Shown: positions 44,226-53,469 of the stretch, piece after piece
Layout: the number at the start of each line of letters is the position of its first letter
Numbering within the stretch: the stretch's first letter is position 1
Origin: Streptomyces caatingaensis
Lineage (GTDB): Bacteria > Actinomycetota > Actinomycetes > Streptomycetales > Streptomycetaceae
Direction of reading: 5' to 3'
Assembly: GCF_001187435.1 (NCBI RefSeq)
Contig: NZ_LFXA01000001.1
Location: 124,001-188,000, forward strand
DNA: 64,000 nucleotides
The notes under the pieces: generated by a model
Told to the model about the DNA's origin: nothing
Seen by the model: only the letters and a program-made list of their open reading frames with translations
The model's database searches: none
Translations under genes and position numbers: made by a program

Positions 44226-46424
44226 TCAGACCCCCGCGGGCGCCGGGTCGCGGTCCTTGGTGCCCGCCTTCGGGGACGCGAGCCGCTCGCGCAGCCCCTC
44301 GCCCTCGACGTCCACGTTGGGCAGCGCCCGGTCGAGCCAACGGGGCAGCCACCAGGCCGCCCTGCCGAGCAGGGCGAGCACGGCCGGGACGAGGGCCATG
44401 CGGACGACGAACGCGTCGAAGAAGACCGCGACGGCCAGGCCGAAGCCGATCATCTTGATCATGGGCTCGGAGGAGCCGATGAACCCGGCGAAGACGCTGA
44501 TCATGATGACGGCGGCCGCGGTGACGACCCGGGCGCCGTGCCGGAAGCCGGTCACGACCGCCTCGCCGGGCCGCTCGCCGTGGACGAACGCCTCGCGCAT
44601 GCGGGTCACGAGGAAGACCTCGTAGTCCATCGCGAGGCCGAAGACGACACCGACCATGAAGATCGGCATCATGCTCATGATCGGGCCGGTCTCCTCGACG
44701 CCGAGGAGCGGGCCGAGCCAGCCCCACTGGAAGACCGCCACCACCGCGCCGAGCGCCGCGACGACGGAGAGCAGGAAGCCGAGCGCCGCCTTGAGCGGGA
44801 CGAGCACGGAGCGGAAGACGACGATCAGCAGCAGGAAGGCGAGGCCGACGACGAGCGCGAGGTAGGGCAGCAGCGCGTCGTTCAGCTTCTGCGAGACGTC
44901 GATGTTCATCGCCGTCGTGCCGGTGACCAGCACCGTCGCGCCGGTCTTCGCCTTCAGGGAGCCGCCCTCGGCGCGGATCGCGTGGACGAGGTCCTCCGTC
45001 CGCTCGCTGCTCGGCTTCGACGCGGGGACGACGTTGAAGACGGCCGTGTCGCCGTTCTTGCTGGGCACCGGGGGCGTGACCGCGGCCACGTCCGCCATGC
45101 CGCCGACCTTCGCGGCGACGGTCCCGGCCGCCTTCTTCGGGTCCTTGGCGTCCTTGGCGTCCACGACGACCATCAGCGGGCCGTTGAAGCCGGGGCCGAA
45201 GCCCTCGGCGATCATGTCGTACGCCTTGCGCTGGGTGGTCTTCACCGGCTGCGAGCTGTCGTCCGGCAGCCCGAGCTGGAGGGACGCGGCGGGCGCGGCC
45301 AGCGCGCCGAGGCCGATCACCCCGGCCAGCAGCACCCACACCGGGCGGCGCAGGACGAAACGGGCCCAGCGGGTGCCCATGTTGGGCTTGTCGCCGGCCG
45401 GGACGCCCTTGCGGACCTTGCGGGCCAGCACCTTGCTCCCGGCGAAGCCGAGCAGCGCCGGGATGAGGGTGAGGGCGATGAGCACCGCGATGACGACGGT
45501 GCCGGCCGCGGCCAGGCCCATCTTGGTGAGCATCGGGATGTTGACGACGGCGAGGCCCGCCAGCGCGATGACGACGGTGAGGCCGGCGAAGACGACGGCC
45601 GACCCGGCGGTGCCGACCGCGCGGCCCGCGGCCTCCTCCCGCCCCCGGCCCTCGGCCAGTTCGGCGCGGTAGCGGGAGACGATGAAGAGGGCGTAGTCGA
45701 TGCCGACGGCGAGGCCGATCATCATCGCGAGCGTCGAGGTGTTGCCCGACAGCCCCAGCGTGGAGGCGAGGGCGGTGATCGAGGAGATGCCCACGCCCAC
45801 GCCGATGATCGCGGTGAGCAGCGGCAGCCCGGCCGCTATCAGCGAGCCGAAGGTGATGACCAGGACGAGCGCGGAGACGACGATGCCGATGATCTCGGTG
45901 CTGCCGGTCTCCGGCATCTTCTGCAGGGCGCTGCCGCCCATCTCGACGCTCAGCCCGGCGTCCCGCCCGTGCTCGCGCGCCGCGTCGAGCCGGTCGCGGG
46001 AGGCGTCCGTCAGCTCGTTGGACTTCACCTTGTAGGTGACGGTGGTGTAGGCCGTGGTGCCGTCCTTGCTGACCGTCTTGGCCGCGAACGGGCTGGGGGC
46101 CATGGCCACCTGGGGCCCGGCGAGCCCGGCGACGGTCTTCTCGACCGCGGTCCTGTTCCCCGGGTCGGTGATCTTCTGGCCGTCCGGCGCCCGGAAGACC
46201 ACGCGCGCGGACGCGGCGTCGGCCTTCTTGCCGGGGTAGCGCTCGGCGAGCAGGTCGAAGGCGTGCTGCGCCTCGGTGCCCGGGATGGAGAAGTCGTCGT
46301 TGGTGGACTTGGAGGCGGTGGCTGCGCCGGCGCCGGCGAGGCCCAGCAGCAGCACCCATATCAGGGCGACGTACCAGCGGCGCCGGAAGGCGAGCCGGCC
46401 GGTCTTGTAGAGGAACGTGGCCAC
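44226..46424 (-). CDS. MMPL-family transporter (RND superfamily)
   Basis: 732 residues with the typical 1+5+1+5 membrane helix layout and two extracellular loops. Each half has the MMPL core with the proton-relay region GLAVGIDYALFIVSRYRAELAEG (first half) and VVFGLAMDYEVFLVTRMREAFVHG (second half). Actinobacterial MMPL proteins export lipids or siderophores, or confer drug efflux. A TetR gene follows upstream at 46539, on the same strand, with palindromes in its promoter region; this suggests inducible efflux (inference). GTG start. Confidence 0.94.
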   Translation of the reverse strand: MATFLYKTGRLAFRRRWYVALIWVLLLGLAGAGAATASKSTNDDFSIPGTEAQHAFDLLAERYPGKKADAASARVVFRAPDGQKITDPGNRTAVEKTVAGLAGPQVAMAPSPFAAKTVSKDGTTAYTTVTYKVKSNELTDASRDRLDAAREHGRDAGLSVEMGGSALQKMPETGSTEIIGIVVSALVLVITFGSLIAAGLPLLTAIIGVGVGISSITALASTLGLSGNTSTLAMMIGLAVGIDYALFIVSRYRAELAEGRGREEAAGRAVGTAGSAVVFAGLTVVIALAGLAVVNIPMLTKMGLAAAGTVVIAVLIALTLIPALLGFAGSKVLARKVRKGVPAGDKPNMGTRWARFVLRRPVWVLLAGVIGLGALAAPAASLQLGLPDDSSQPVKTTQRKAYDMIAEGFGPGFNGPLMVVVDAKDAKDPKKAAGTVAAKVGGMADVAAVTPPVPSKNGDTAVFNVVPASKPSSERTEDLVHAIRAEGGSLKAKTGATVLVTGTTAMNIDVSQKLNDALLPYLALVVGLAFLLLIVVFRSVLVPLKAALGFLLSVVAALGAVVAVFQWGWLGPLLGVEETGPIMSMMPIFMVGVVFGLAMDYEVFLVTRMREAFVHGERPGEAVVTGFRHGARVVTAAAVIMISVFAGFIGSSEPMIKMIGFGLAVAVFFDAFVVRMALVPAVLALLGRAAWWLPRWLDRALPNVDVEGEGLRERLASPKAGTKDRDPAPAGV

Positions 46425-46538
46425 GAGGCGTTCTGCTCCCGTCGGTTGGGGGATCGAGCAACTGGCAGTGGGGAACCAGCCCGACGTCTGGAGCGGTGCG
46501 TCAGGTGGAACTGCTGGTGTGCGGTGGGGGGTTGCGGG

Positions 46539-47147
46539 TCAGAGGCCGAGCGCGGGGAGCAGCGCGGCCTCGACGAAGCGGGTGAGGTAGTCCGGGTCCG
46601 CGGGCCGGTCCTCGATCAGCGGCCGGACGACGAAGGCACCGAGCATCATGTGCGTCACGAACTCCACGGCCGGGGTGTCCGGGGCGAGTTCGCCCCGGTC
46701 CACGGCGCGTTGGAGCAGCCTTCGCATCTCGGCCGTCTCGGGTTCGATCAGCTCCTCGCGCAACGCCCGGTTGAGGTCGGGGTTGGTGTGGACGGCGTGG
46801 CCCAGCCCCCGCATGAGGGCCATGTCCTGCTCCATGCGGGCGGGGTCGGCGACGGCCGACAGCGCCAGCAGGTCGCCGCGCAGGGTCCCGGTGTCGATGT
46901 CCGCGACCTTGATCGGCTTGTGGTGCCGCAGGGCGCTCGCGACCAGCTGGGGCTTGCCCTTCCACTGGCGGTAGAGGGTGGCCTTGCTGGAGCGGGTGCG
47001 GGCCGCGACGGCGTCCATCGTCAGCCCCTCGTAACCGACCTCGCAGAGCAGGTCGATGACGGCCTCGTGGAGCTCGGCCGCGCGCTCGGGGGTGAGCCGG
47101 GTACGGCGGGGTGACGGGGGGCCCGTCGGGGACGTGTCCGCGGTCAT
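46539..47147 (-). CDS. TetR-family regulator
   Basis: 202 residues: HTH in ELHEAVIDLLCEVGYEGLTMDAVAARTRSSKATLYRQW (boundaries ELHEAV and LYRQW) and a TetR_C domain with PAVEFVTHMMLGAFVVRPL. The ATG at 47147 is chosen; the frame itself is open far upstream because it lies antisense to the protease gene. It is the first gene of a TetR-MMPL operon and divergent from the tricorn-like protease; two perfect palindromes lie in the 135-bp gap. Confidence 0.9.
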   Translation of the reverse strand: MTADTSPTGPPSPRRTRLTPERAAELHEAVIDLLCEVGYEGLTMDAVAARTRSSKATLYRQWKGKPQLVASALRHHKPIKVADIDTGTLRGDLLALSAVADPARMEQDMALMRGLGHAVHTNPDLNRALREELIEPETAEMRRLLQRAVDRGELAPDTPAVEFVTHMMLGAFVVRPLIEDRPADPDYLTRFVEAALLPALGL

Positions 47148-47162
47148 GGAGATGCCAATCGA

Positions 47163-47223
47163 ACGAAACGGTTTCGTACAGTTCGAGAGTAAGCGGACAC
47201 GCGATCGAAACGGCTCCGTTTCG
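47163..47223. promoter_or_regulatory. Two palindromic TetR operators
   Basis: Site 1: ACGAAAC-G-GTTTCGT at 47163-47177. Site 2: CGAAACGG-CT-CCGTTTCG at 47206-47223. They share the half-site CGAAAC and lie between the TetR-MMPL operon and the protease gene. A degenerate third copy (CCCGAAACCATGAAACGG) runs into the protease start at 47283. The match to a TetR regulating both directions is strong but not proven. Confidence 0.7.
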
Positions 47224-47282
47224 CTGTGGGATCCGTCACGGCCCGGGTTGCCGGGACATACCGCTCCCGAAACCATGAAACG

Positions 47283-50200
47283 GTGAGCGATGCCTATCTC
47301 CGGTACCCGCACGTGCACGGCGATCTGCTCTGCTTCGCCGCCGAGGACGACCTGTGGCTGTCCCCCCTGCCCGGCCCGGGCGGCGCGGGCGGCCGCGCCT
47401 GGCGGCTGACCGTCGACCGGACCCGGGTGGGCCACCCCCGCTTCTCCCCCGACGGCCGGGAGATCGCCTTCACGAGCTGGCGCAGCCTCGACCCCGAGGT
47501 GCACCTCGCCCCGGTCGGCGGCGGTCCCGCCCGCCGGCTGACCTACTGGGGCAGCGCCGACGCCCGGGTGTGCGGCTGGACGCCGGCCGACCACGAGGGC
47601 CGGAGCGACATCCTGGCCGTCTCCTCGCACGGCCAGCCCTTCTCCTACTTCTCCTGGGCCTACCGGCTGCCCACCGACGGCTCCCCCGGCGGCCGGCTGC
47701 CCTGGGGCCCGGTCTCCGACATCGCGATGCGCGGCACGGGCGACGCCCCCGGCGAGACGCTGATGCTGGCCGGCAAGCCGCCGCACGAGCCCGCCTCCTG
47801 GAAGCGCTACCGGGGCGGCGCCACCGGCCGCCTGTGGCTCCAGGGCGGCACCCGGATCGTCCCGGACCTGAACGGCCACCTCGACTCGGTGATGTTCGTC
47901 GGCGACCGCATCGTCTTCCTCTCCGACCACGAGGGCGTCGGCAACCTCTACTCCTGCCTGCCCGACAGCTCCGACCTGCGCCGCCACACCGACCACGCGG
48001 ACTTCTACGCCCGGCACGCCTCGACGGACGGCACCCGGGTCGTCTACCAGTGCGCGGGCGACGTCTGGCTGGTGGACGACTTCTCGCCGGGCGCCGTCCC
48101 GCGCCGCCTCGACGTCCGCCTCGGCGGGCCGCGCGCCGGCCGCCGCCGCTACCAGGTGCAGGCCGCCGCCCACGTCGGCTCGCTCGCGGTGGACACCACG
48201 GGCCGGGCCAGCGCCGTCCAGGTGCGCGGCAGCCTCTACTGGCTGACCCACCGCGACGGCCCCGCGCGGGCCATCGCCGACACCCCCGGCGTCCGGGTGC
48301 GGCTGCCGGAGATGCTGGGCTCCACGGGCCGGGTCGCCTACGTCACGGACGCGGAGGGCGAGGACGCGATCGAGATCGCCCAGCTGCCGCGCGCGGCGGA
48401 CCCCGCGGAGCCGCGGCGGCTCGCGGCGGGCCGGCTCGGCCGGGTGCACGAGACGGTCTCCGCGCCGGACGGGAGCCGGCTGGCGGTCGCCGCGCACGAC
48501 GGGCGGCTGCTGCTCGTGGACACCTCGCCCGAGGGCGACGGCGCGGTGGACGAGCTGGTGCGCTCGGTCAACGGGCCGGTGCGCGACCTGGCGTTCTCGC
48601 CCGACTCGGGCTGGCTGACCTGGTCCCATCCGGGCGTCGGCCGCTCCCTGCGGAAGATCAGGATCGCCCGGCTCGCGGACCGGCACGTCGTGGACGTCAC
48701 CGACGGCCGCTTCGAGGACGAGCAGCCCGTCTTCACCCGCGACGGCCGCTACCTCGCCTTCCTGTCCTGGCGCGGCTTCGACCCGGTCTACGACGTGCAC
48801 ACCGGCGACCTGTCGTTCCCGCTCGGCTGCCGCCCCTACCTCGTCCCGCTGTCCTCCGCGACGCCCTCGCCGTTCGCGCTGACCGCCGAGGGCCGCCCGG
48901 CCGGCGGCGGCCTCGACCTGGACGCGGGCGAGACCGAGGGCCCGGTGACGGTGGAGACCGAGGGCCTGGAGAGCAGGGTCACCCCCTTCCCCGTCGCCGC
49001 CTCGAAGTACTCGCACCTGTACCCGGTGCACGGCGGCGGCCTGGTGTGGCTGCGCTGGCCGATCTCCGGCGCGCTCGGCGAGACCTTCGCCAACCCGGCC
49101 GACACCTCGGGCCGGCCCACGCTCGAACACTTCGACCTGTGCAAGGGCCGGCGCACCGAACTCACCTCCGTCCTCGACACGTTCGCGGTCAGCGGCGACG
49201 GCACCCGGCTCGTCCTCAACGACGAGGGCGCCCTGCGGGCCGTGCCCGCCACCGAACCGGCCGACTCCGACACCACCGTCCACATCGACATGCGGCGCAT
49301 CCTGCACGAGGTCGAGCCCGCCGCCGAGTGGCGCCAGGCGTACGCGGAGGCCGGCCGCGTCGTGCGCGCCTACTTCTGGGAACCGGGGATGGGCGGCGTC
49401 GACTGGGACGCGGTCCTCGACCAGTACCGGCCGCTGGTCGAACGCGTCGCCTCCCCCGACGACTTCGCCGACCTGCTGCGCGAGGTCCTCGGCGAGCTCG
49501 GCACCTCGCACGCCTACGTCGTCCCCGCCCGCCGCAACGAGGGGCCCCCGCACTACCAGCGCGCCATCGGCCTGCTCGGCGCCAACCTCACCCACCGCAA
49601 GGACGGCACCTGGGCCGTGCGCCGCATCCTGCCCGGCGACTCCTCCGACTCCAAGGCCCGCTCCCCGCTGGCCGGTTCGGGCGTCCGCGAGGGCGCCGTG
49701 CTCACCCACGTCGACGGCCGGCCCGTGGACCCGGTCGCGGGCCCGTACCCGCTGCTGGCCGCCGCCGGCGGCACCACCGTCGAGCTGACCTTCCGCTCCG
49801 CGGAGGACGAGGGCCACGCCCGCCGGGTGGCCGTGGTGCCGCTCGTCGACGAACGGCCGCTGCGCTACCAGGACTGGGTGACCAAGCGCCGCGCCGTCGT
49901 CCGCGAACTCAGCGGCGGCAAGTGCGGCTACCTGCACATCCCCGACATGGGCGGCTCGGGCTGGGCCCAGTTCAACCGCGACCTGCGGATGGAGATGTCG
50001 CGGCCCGCGCTCATCGTGGACGTGCGCGGCAACGCGGGCGGCAACATCAGCGAGCTCGTGGTCGAGAAGCTCACCCGCACCATCGTCGGCTGGGACCTCA
50101 CCCGCGACGCCGAGCCGGTCAGCTACGCCTCCAACGCGCCGCGCGGCCCGGTCGTCGCCATCGCCGACGAGATGACCTCCTCCGACGGCGACATGATCAC

Positions 50201-50552
50201 CGCCGCGTTCCGGCTCCAGGGCATCGGCCCCGTCGTCGGCCTGCGCACCTGGGGCGGCGTCATCGGGATGACCGGGCGGCACCGGCTCGGCGACGGCACC
50301 GCGATCACCGTGCCCATGAACGCCGCCTGGTTCGACGCCTACGGCTGGTCCGTGGAGAACCACGGCGTCGAGCCCGACGTCGAGGTGGACCGCACCCCGC
50401 TCGACTGGGCGGAGGGCCGGCACCGGCAGCTCGACGACGCCGTACGGATCGCGCTCGACCTGCTGGAACGGCACGGCTCCCGCACCCCGCCCGACTACTC
50501 CGCCGTCCCGGACCGCTCCCGGCCCCCGCTCCCCCCGCGCGGGCAGGGGTGA
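47283..50552 (+). CDS. Tricorn-like protease, S41 family
   Basis: 1089 residues. The N-terminal half forms two beta-propellers (repeats such as HPRFSPDGREIAFTSW and DEQPVFTRDGRYLAFLSW), followed by a tricorn C1 helical domain, a PDZ domain (GVREGAVLTHVDGRPVDPV) and the C2 catalytic core, with His in GTSHAYVVPARR and the nucleophilic Ser in ADEMTSSDGDMI. Tricorn proteases cut oligopeptides released by other proteases such as the proteasome; streptomycetes have several homologues. No signal peptide. The GTG at 47283 has no clear Shine-Dalgarno and sits in the third operator copy. Confidence 0.94.
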   Translation: MSDAYLRYPHVHGDLLCFAAEDDLWLSPLPGPGGAGGRAWRLTVDRTRVGHPRFSPDGREIAFTSWRSLDPEVHLAPVGGGPARRLTYWGSADARVCGWTPADHEGRSDILAVSSHGQPFSYFSWAYRLPTDGSPGGRLPWGPVSDIAMRGTGDAPGETLMLAGKPPHEPASWKRYRGGATGRLWLQGGTRIVPDLNGHLDSVMFVGDRIVFLSDHEGVGNLYSCLPDSSDLRRHTDHADFYARHASTDGTRVVYQCAGDVWLVDDFSPGAVPRRLDVRLGGPRAGRRRYQVQAAAHVGSLAVDTTGRASAVQVRGSLYWLTHRDGPARAIADTPGVRVRLPEMLGSTGRVAYVTDAEGEDAIEIAQLPRAADPAEPRRLAAGRLGRVHETVSAPDGSRLAVAAHDGRLLLVDTSPEGDGAVDELVRSVNGPVRDLAFSPDSGWLTWSHPGVGRSLRKIRIARLADRHVVDVTDGRFEDEQPVFTRDGRYLAFLSWRGFDPVYDVHTGDLSFPLGCRPYLVPLSSATPSPFALTAEGRPAGGGLDLDAGETEGPVTVETEGLESRVTPFPVAASKYSHLYPVHGGGLVWLRWPISGALGETFANPADTSGRPTLEHFDLCKGRRTELTSVLDTFAVSGDGTRLVLNDEGALRAVPATEPADSDTTVHIDMRRILHEVEPAAEWRQAYAEAGRVVRAYFWEPGMGGVDWDAVLDQYRPLVERVASPDDFADLLREVLGELGTSHAYVVPARRNEGPPHYQRAIGLLGANLTHRKDGTWAVRRILPGDSSDSKARSPLAGSGVREGAVLTHVDGRPVDPVAGPYPLLAAAGGTTVELTFRSAEDEGHARRVAVVPLVDERPLRYQDWVTKRRAVVRELSGGKCGYLHIPDMGGSGWAQFNRDLRMEMSRPALIVDVRGNAGGNISELVVEKLTRTIVGWDLTRDAEPVSYASNAPRGPVVAIADEMTSSDGDMITAAFRLQGIGPVVGLRTWGGVIGMTGRHRLGDGTAITVPMNAAWFDAYGWSVENHGVEPDVEVDRTPLDWAEGRHRQLDDAVRIALDLLERHGSRTPPDYSAVPDRSRPPLPPRGQG

Positions 50553-50573
50553 AGTTTCCGCGCGGGCAGGAGT

Positions 50574-50605
50574 GAGGGGCGCGCCGCTCGGGCGGCACGC
50601 CCCTC
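50574..50605. terminator. Bidirectional hairpin after the tricorn-like gene
   Basis: GAGGGGCG-C-GCCGC-TCGG-GCGGC-A-CGCCCCTC, 13 pairs with one mismatch, between the convergent protease gene and the small Gln/Lys-rich gene. Confidence 0.75.
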
Positions 50606-50618
50606 TTCCCGGGCCGGG

Positions 50619-50822
50619 CTACTGGTCGGTGTCCTGGATGTCGTCCAGCGACTGCTGTCGGCCCTGCTGCCGGCGCTGCTGTTGCTGCTGCCGCAGTTTG
50701 TCCTGCGCCTGCTGGCCGCGCTGCTGTGCCTGCTCCTTGGCCTGCTGGGCCTTCTGCTTGGCCTGCTGGGCCTTCTGCTTGGCCTGCTGGGCCTTGCCCT
50801 GCATCTCGTCCTTGATGCCCAT
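50619..50822 (-). CDS. Small Gln/Lys/Ala-rich coiled-coil protein
   Basis: 67 residues, nearly all polar: MGIKDEMQGKAQQAKQ, then further copies of KAQQAKQ in strict 7-residue register, then a poly-Gln/Arg section and an acidic end LDDIQDTDQ. The N-terminus resembles CsbD-type stress proteins. The heptad pattern favours a single long amphipathic helix or coiled coil. A short, extremely hydrophilic protein of this kind could be a hydrophilin-like stress protector, but that is a guess. A hairpin terminator lies just downstream. Confidence 0.65.
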   Translation of the reverse strand: MGIKDEMQGKAQQAKQKAQQAKQKAQQAKEQAQQRGQQAQDKLRQQQQQRRQQGRQQSLDDIQDTDQ

Positions 50823-50920
50823 GGCTGTCTCAACTCCCGTGAGGTTGACCGGGCCGTGACCGCGAATTCGGTGATCGGCCGCGACCAGCCTCACATGGCC
50901 GGACATTCCGCGCATTTCGA

Positions 50921-51811
50921 TCAGTGACGCTCGGTAGCCCCGCGCTCCTTCTCGTCCGCCGCGCCGCCCGCGCCCACCAGCCCCCGTCCGTCCAGGGCCA
51001 CGAGCCGGGGCCCGAAGCGGCGCATCTCCCGCCGGGCGCCCACCGCCAGCAGCCCCGGCAGCACCCCGCGCACCGGCCGCACCAGGCGCAGCCACCCCTG
51101 GCCGTACACGTGCGCCGAGCGGCGCTCGATGCCCGCCACGAGCCGCTCGACCGCCGGGCCCGGCGGATAGGTGCGGCTGGCCGGCCACGGCAGCCGCTGC
51201 CGCATCTCCCGCATCAGCCCGATCTCGTCGGCGCCGCGCACCATGTCGGTGTCGGTCCAGCTCAGATAGCCCACCCCGACGCCCACCCCCCGGTGGCCGA
51301 CCTCGGCGCGCAGGCTGTGCGCGTACGCCTCGACGCCCGACTTGGACGCGCAGTACGCGGTCATCATGGGCGCGGGCGTGATGGCCGCGAGCGAGGCGAT
51401 CTGGAGCAGATAGCCCTTGCTGCGGACCAGGGCCGGCAGGAACGCCCGCCCGGTGACGGCCGATCCGACCAGGTTGACCTCCACGACCCGGCGCCACGCG
51501 GCGAAGTCGCAGCCGTCGAACGGACCGCCGGTCGCGACACCGGCGTTGGCGACGACGACGTCCACCCGGCCGAAGCGGTCCGCGACCTCCCCGGCCACGC
51601 GCTCCATCGCCGCGACGTCCGTCACGTCCGCGTGCCAGTGCGCGGCCTCCGTCGCCAACGAGCCCGCGACCCGCCGCAGTTCGTCCGGCTCCAGCCCGAC
51701 CAGCGCCAGCCGGGCGCCGCGCGCGGAGAGCTTGCGGGCGAGGAGTTCGCCCACGCCGCGCGCCGCGCCGGTGACCACGGCCACCCGCTCCCGCAGAACC
51801 GTGCCGCTCAT
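50921..51811 (-). CDS. Short-chain dehydrogenase/reductase
   Basis: 296 residues. NAD(P) loop VAVVTGAARGVGELLARKL, DVTDVAAMERV, VVANAGVATGG, active-site Ser in LLQIASLAA and Tyr-Lys in TAYCASKSGVEAYA. The C-terminal extension (GWLRLVRPVRGVLPGLLAVGARREM) suggests membrane contact. It overlaps the monooxygenase stop by ATGA (51808-51811), so the two enzymes are made together: the SDR could supply or remove the ketone used by the monooxygenase. Confidence 0.9.
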   Translation of the reverse strand: MSGTVLRERVAVVTGAARGVGELLARKLSARGARLALVGLEPDELRRVAGSLATEAAHWHADVTDVAAMERVAGEVADRFGRVDVVVANAGVATGGPFDGCDFAAWRRVVEVNLVGSAVTGRAFLPALVRSKGYLLQIASLAAITPAPMMTAYCASKSGVEAYAHSLRAEVGHRGVGVGVGYLSWTDTDMVRGADEIGLMREMRQRLPWPASRTYPPGPAVERLVAGIERRSAHVYGQGWLRLVRPVRGVLPGLLAVGARREMRRFGPRLVALDGRGLVGAGGAADEKERGATERH

Positions 51812-53307
51812 CGCGCCGCTCCCGTCGCCGTCGCCGTAGTCCTTTCCGGCCTGAGCAGTTGGTACTCCTGGAGGTCCACCCGCCGGGTGACCCGCCGGAA
51901 CTCGGACGTCGTGCCGGGCCAGACGACGGTGTTGCGGCCCTCCGCGTCCAGGTACCAGCTGTCGCAGCCGCCCGTGTTCCACACCGTGCGCGCCATGCGC
52001 CGCTGGAGCACGCGGTTCCAGGCGTTGACCGCCGACGGGCGCGCGTCCAGCGCGGCCCGCCCGCCGAGCAGGTCCAGCTGGCGCAGGAAGTCGGCCATGT
52101 AGTTCAGCTGGGCCTCGATGATGAGGATCATGGAGCTGTTCCCCAGGCCCGTGTTGGGGCCGATGACGAAGAGGAAGTTGGGGAAGCCCGCCGCGCTGGA
52201 GCCCCGCAGGGCCGCCATGCCGTCCTTCCACGTCTCGGCCAGCGTCCGGCCGTCGGCTCCCCGGACCCGGTCGGCGATCGGCATGTCCGTGACGCGGAAG
52301 CCGGTGCCGAGGACGAGCACGTCGGCCTCCGCCGTCGTCCCGTCGGCCGCGACGAGCGTCGAGCCGCGCACCTCCGCCAGCCCCGACGTCACCACGTCCA
52401 CGTTGGGCCGGGTCAGCGCCGGGTAGTAGTCGTTGGACAGCAGGATCCGCTTGCAGCCGATCCGGTAGTCGGGCAGCAGTCGCGCCCTCAGCTCCGGGTC
52501 CGGCACGCCGCGCCGCAGGTGCGCCCGCGCCAGCGCCTCGATGAGGCCCAGCCGTTCGGGCTTCTTGGTGAACGCCCCGGTCTGCAACTCCCGGATGCCC
52601 CACAGCACTCCGCGGCGCAGGGCGCGCGTCGCCGGGATGCGGCCGTGCAGCCAGCGCTCGGGCGCGGTGATGCGCCGGTCGGCGCGCGGCAGCACCCAGG
52701 GCGGGGTCCGCTGGAAGAGCGTGAGCCGCCCCACCTCCGGCTGGATGCTCGGCACGATCTGGATCGCCGACGCCCCCGTCCCCACCACCGCCACGCGTTT
52801 GCCGCGCAGTTCGACCCCGTGGTCCCAGCGCGACGAGTGGAAGACCGGCCCGGGGAACGAGGAGAGCCCCGGGATGTCCGGCAGCTTCGGGTCCGCGAGC
52901 GGGCCGGTCGCGGAGACGACGACGTCGGCGAGGTACGTCCCCGACGCCGTCTCCAGCTCCCAGCGCAGCCCGTCCGCGTCCCACCGGGCGCCCAGCACCT
53001 CGGAGTTGAACCTGACGTGCGGCCGCAGCCCGTACGCGTCCGTGACGTGCTCCAGGTACGCGCGGATGTGCGGCTGGCCGGAGAAGTTGCGCGGCCACCC
53101 GGGGTTCGGCGCGAACGAGAACGAGTACAGGTGCGAGGGCACGTCGCACGCGCAGCCCGGATACGTGTTGTCCCGCCACGTGCCGCCCACCGCGTCCGCC
53201 CGCTCCAGGACGACGAAGTCCGTCACCCCCTCGCGGCGCAGCCGCACCGCCGCCCCCAGCCCGCCGAAACCGGACCCGATCACCGCCACCCGAACCTGAA
53301 CGGCCAT
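51808..53307 (-). CDS. Flavin monooxygenase, type I Baeyer-Villiger type
   Basis: 499 residues. FAD site VAVIGSGFGGLGAAVRL, second nucleotide site VAVVGTGASAIQIVPSI, and the Baeyer-Villiger fingerprint FPGPVFHSSRWD (FxGxxxHxxxW[P/D]). CDVPSHLYSFSF and NDYYPALTRPNVDVV are further family marks. It inserts oxygen next to a ketone using NADPH and O2. The ATG at 53307 has GGGAGGCG upstream. It heads the SDR operon; a symmetric element upstream and the divergent MerR gene suggest substrate-induced expression. Confidence 0.92.
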   Translation of the reverse strand: MAVQVRVAVIGSGFGGLGAAVRLRREGVTDFVVLERADAVGGTWRDNTYPGCACDVPSHLYSFSFAPNPGWPRNFSGQPHIRAYLEHVTDAYGLRPHVRFNSEVLGARWDADGLRWELETASGTYLADVVVSATGPLADPKLPDIPGLSSFPGPVFHSSRWDHGVELRGKRVAVVGTGASAIQIVPSIQPEVGRLTLFQRTPPWVLPRADRRITAPERWLHGRIPATRALRRGVLWGIRELQTGAFTKKPERLGLIEALARAHLRRGVPDPELRARLLPDYRIGCKRILLSNDYYPALTRPNVDVVTSGLAEVRGSTLVAADGTTAEADVLVLGTGFRVTDMPIADRVRGADGRTLAETWKDGMAALRGSSAAGFPNFLFVIGPNTGLGNSSMILIIEAQLNYMADFLRQLDLLGGRAALDARPSAVNAWNRVLQRRMARTVWNTGGCDSWYLDAEGRNTVVWPGTTSEFRRVTRRVDLQEYQLLRPERTTATATGAAR

Positions 53308-53336
53308 GCGCCATCGCCTCCCGGATCGCCCCGCAA

Positions 53337-53366
53337 GCACTGTGCCAGTGATTGCTGGCACGGTGC
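53337..53366. promoter_or_regulatory. Inverted-repeat operator between monooxygenase and MerR genes
   Basis: GCAC-T-GTGCCAG, spacer TGATTG, CTGGCAC-G-GTGC: 11 paired bases per arm and one mismatch. It lies 30 bp upstream of the monooxygenase start. Confidence 0.6.
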
Positions 53367-53469
53367 GAGGGTAGGACAGCGGACTACCGTCCGGTAAGGG
53401 TGCGGAGCAAGGAAGTTACCGCGGGTCGCCCCCGGTCGGTCACCCCGGCGGTGCGCCTACCCTTCCTGG

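Noticed and set aside
46539..50474. 1300-residue minus-strand frame ending in the TetR gene
   Set aside because: Only the last 202 codons are a TetR protein; the rest is antisense to the tricorn-like protease.
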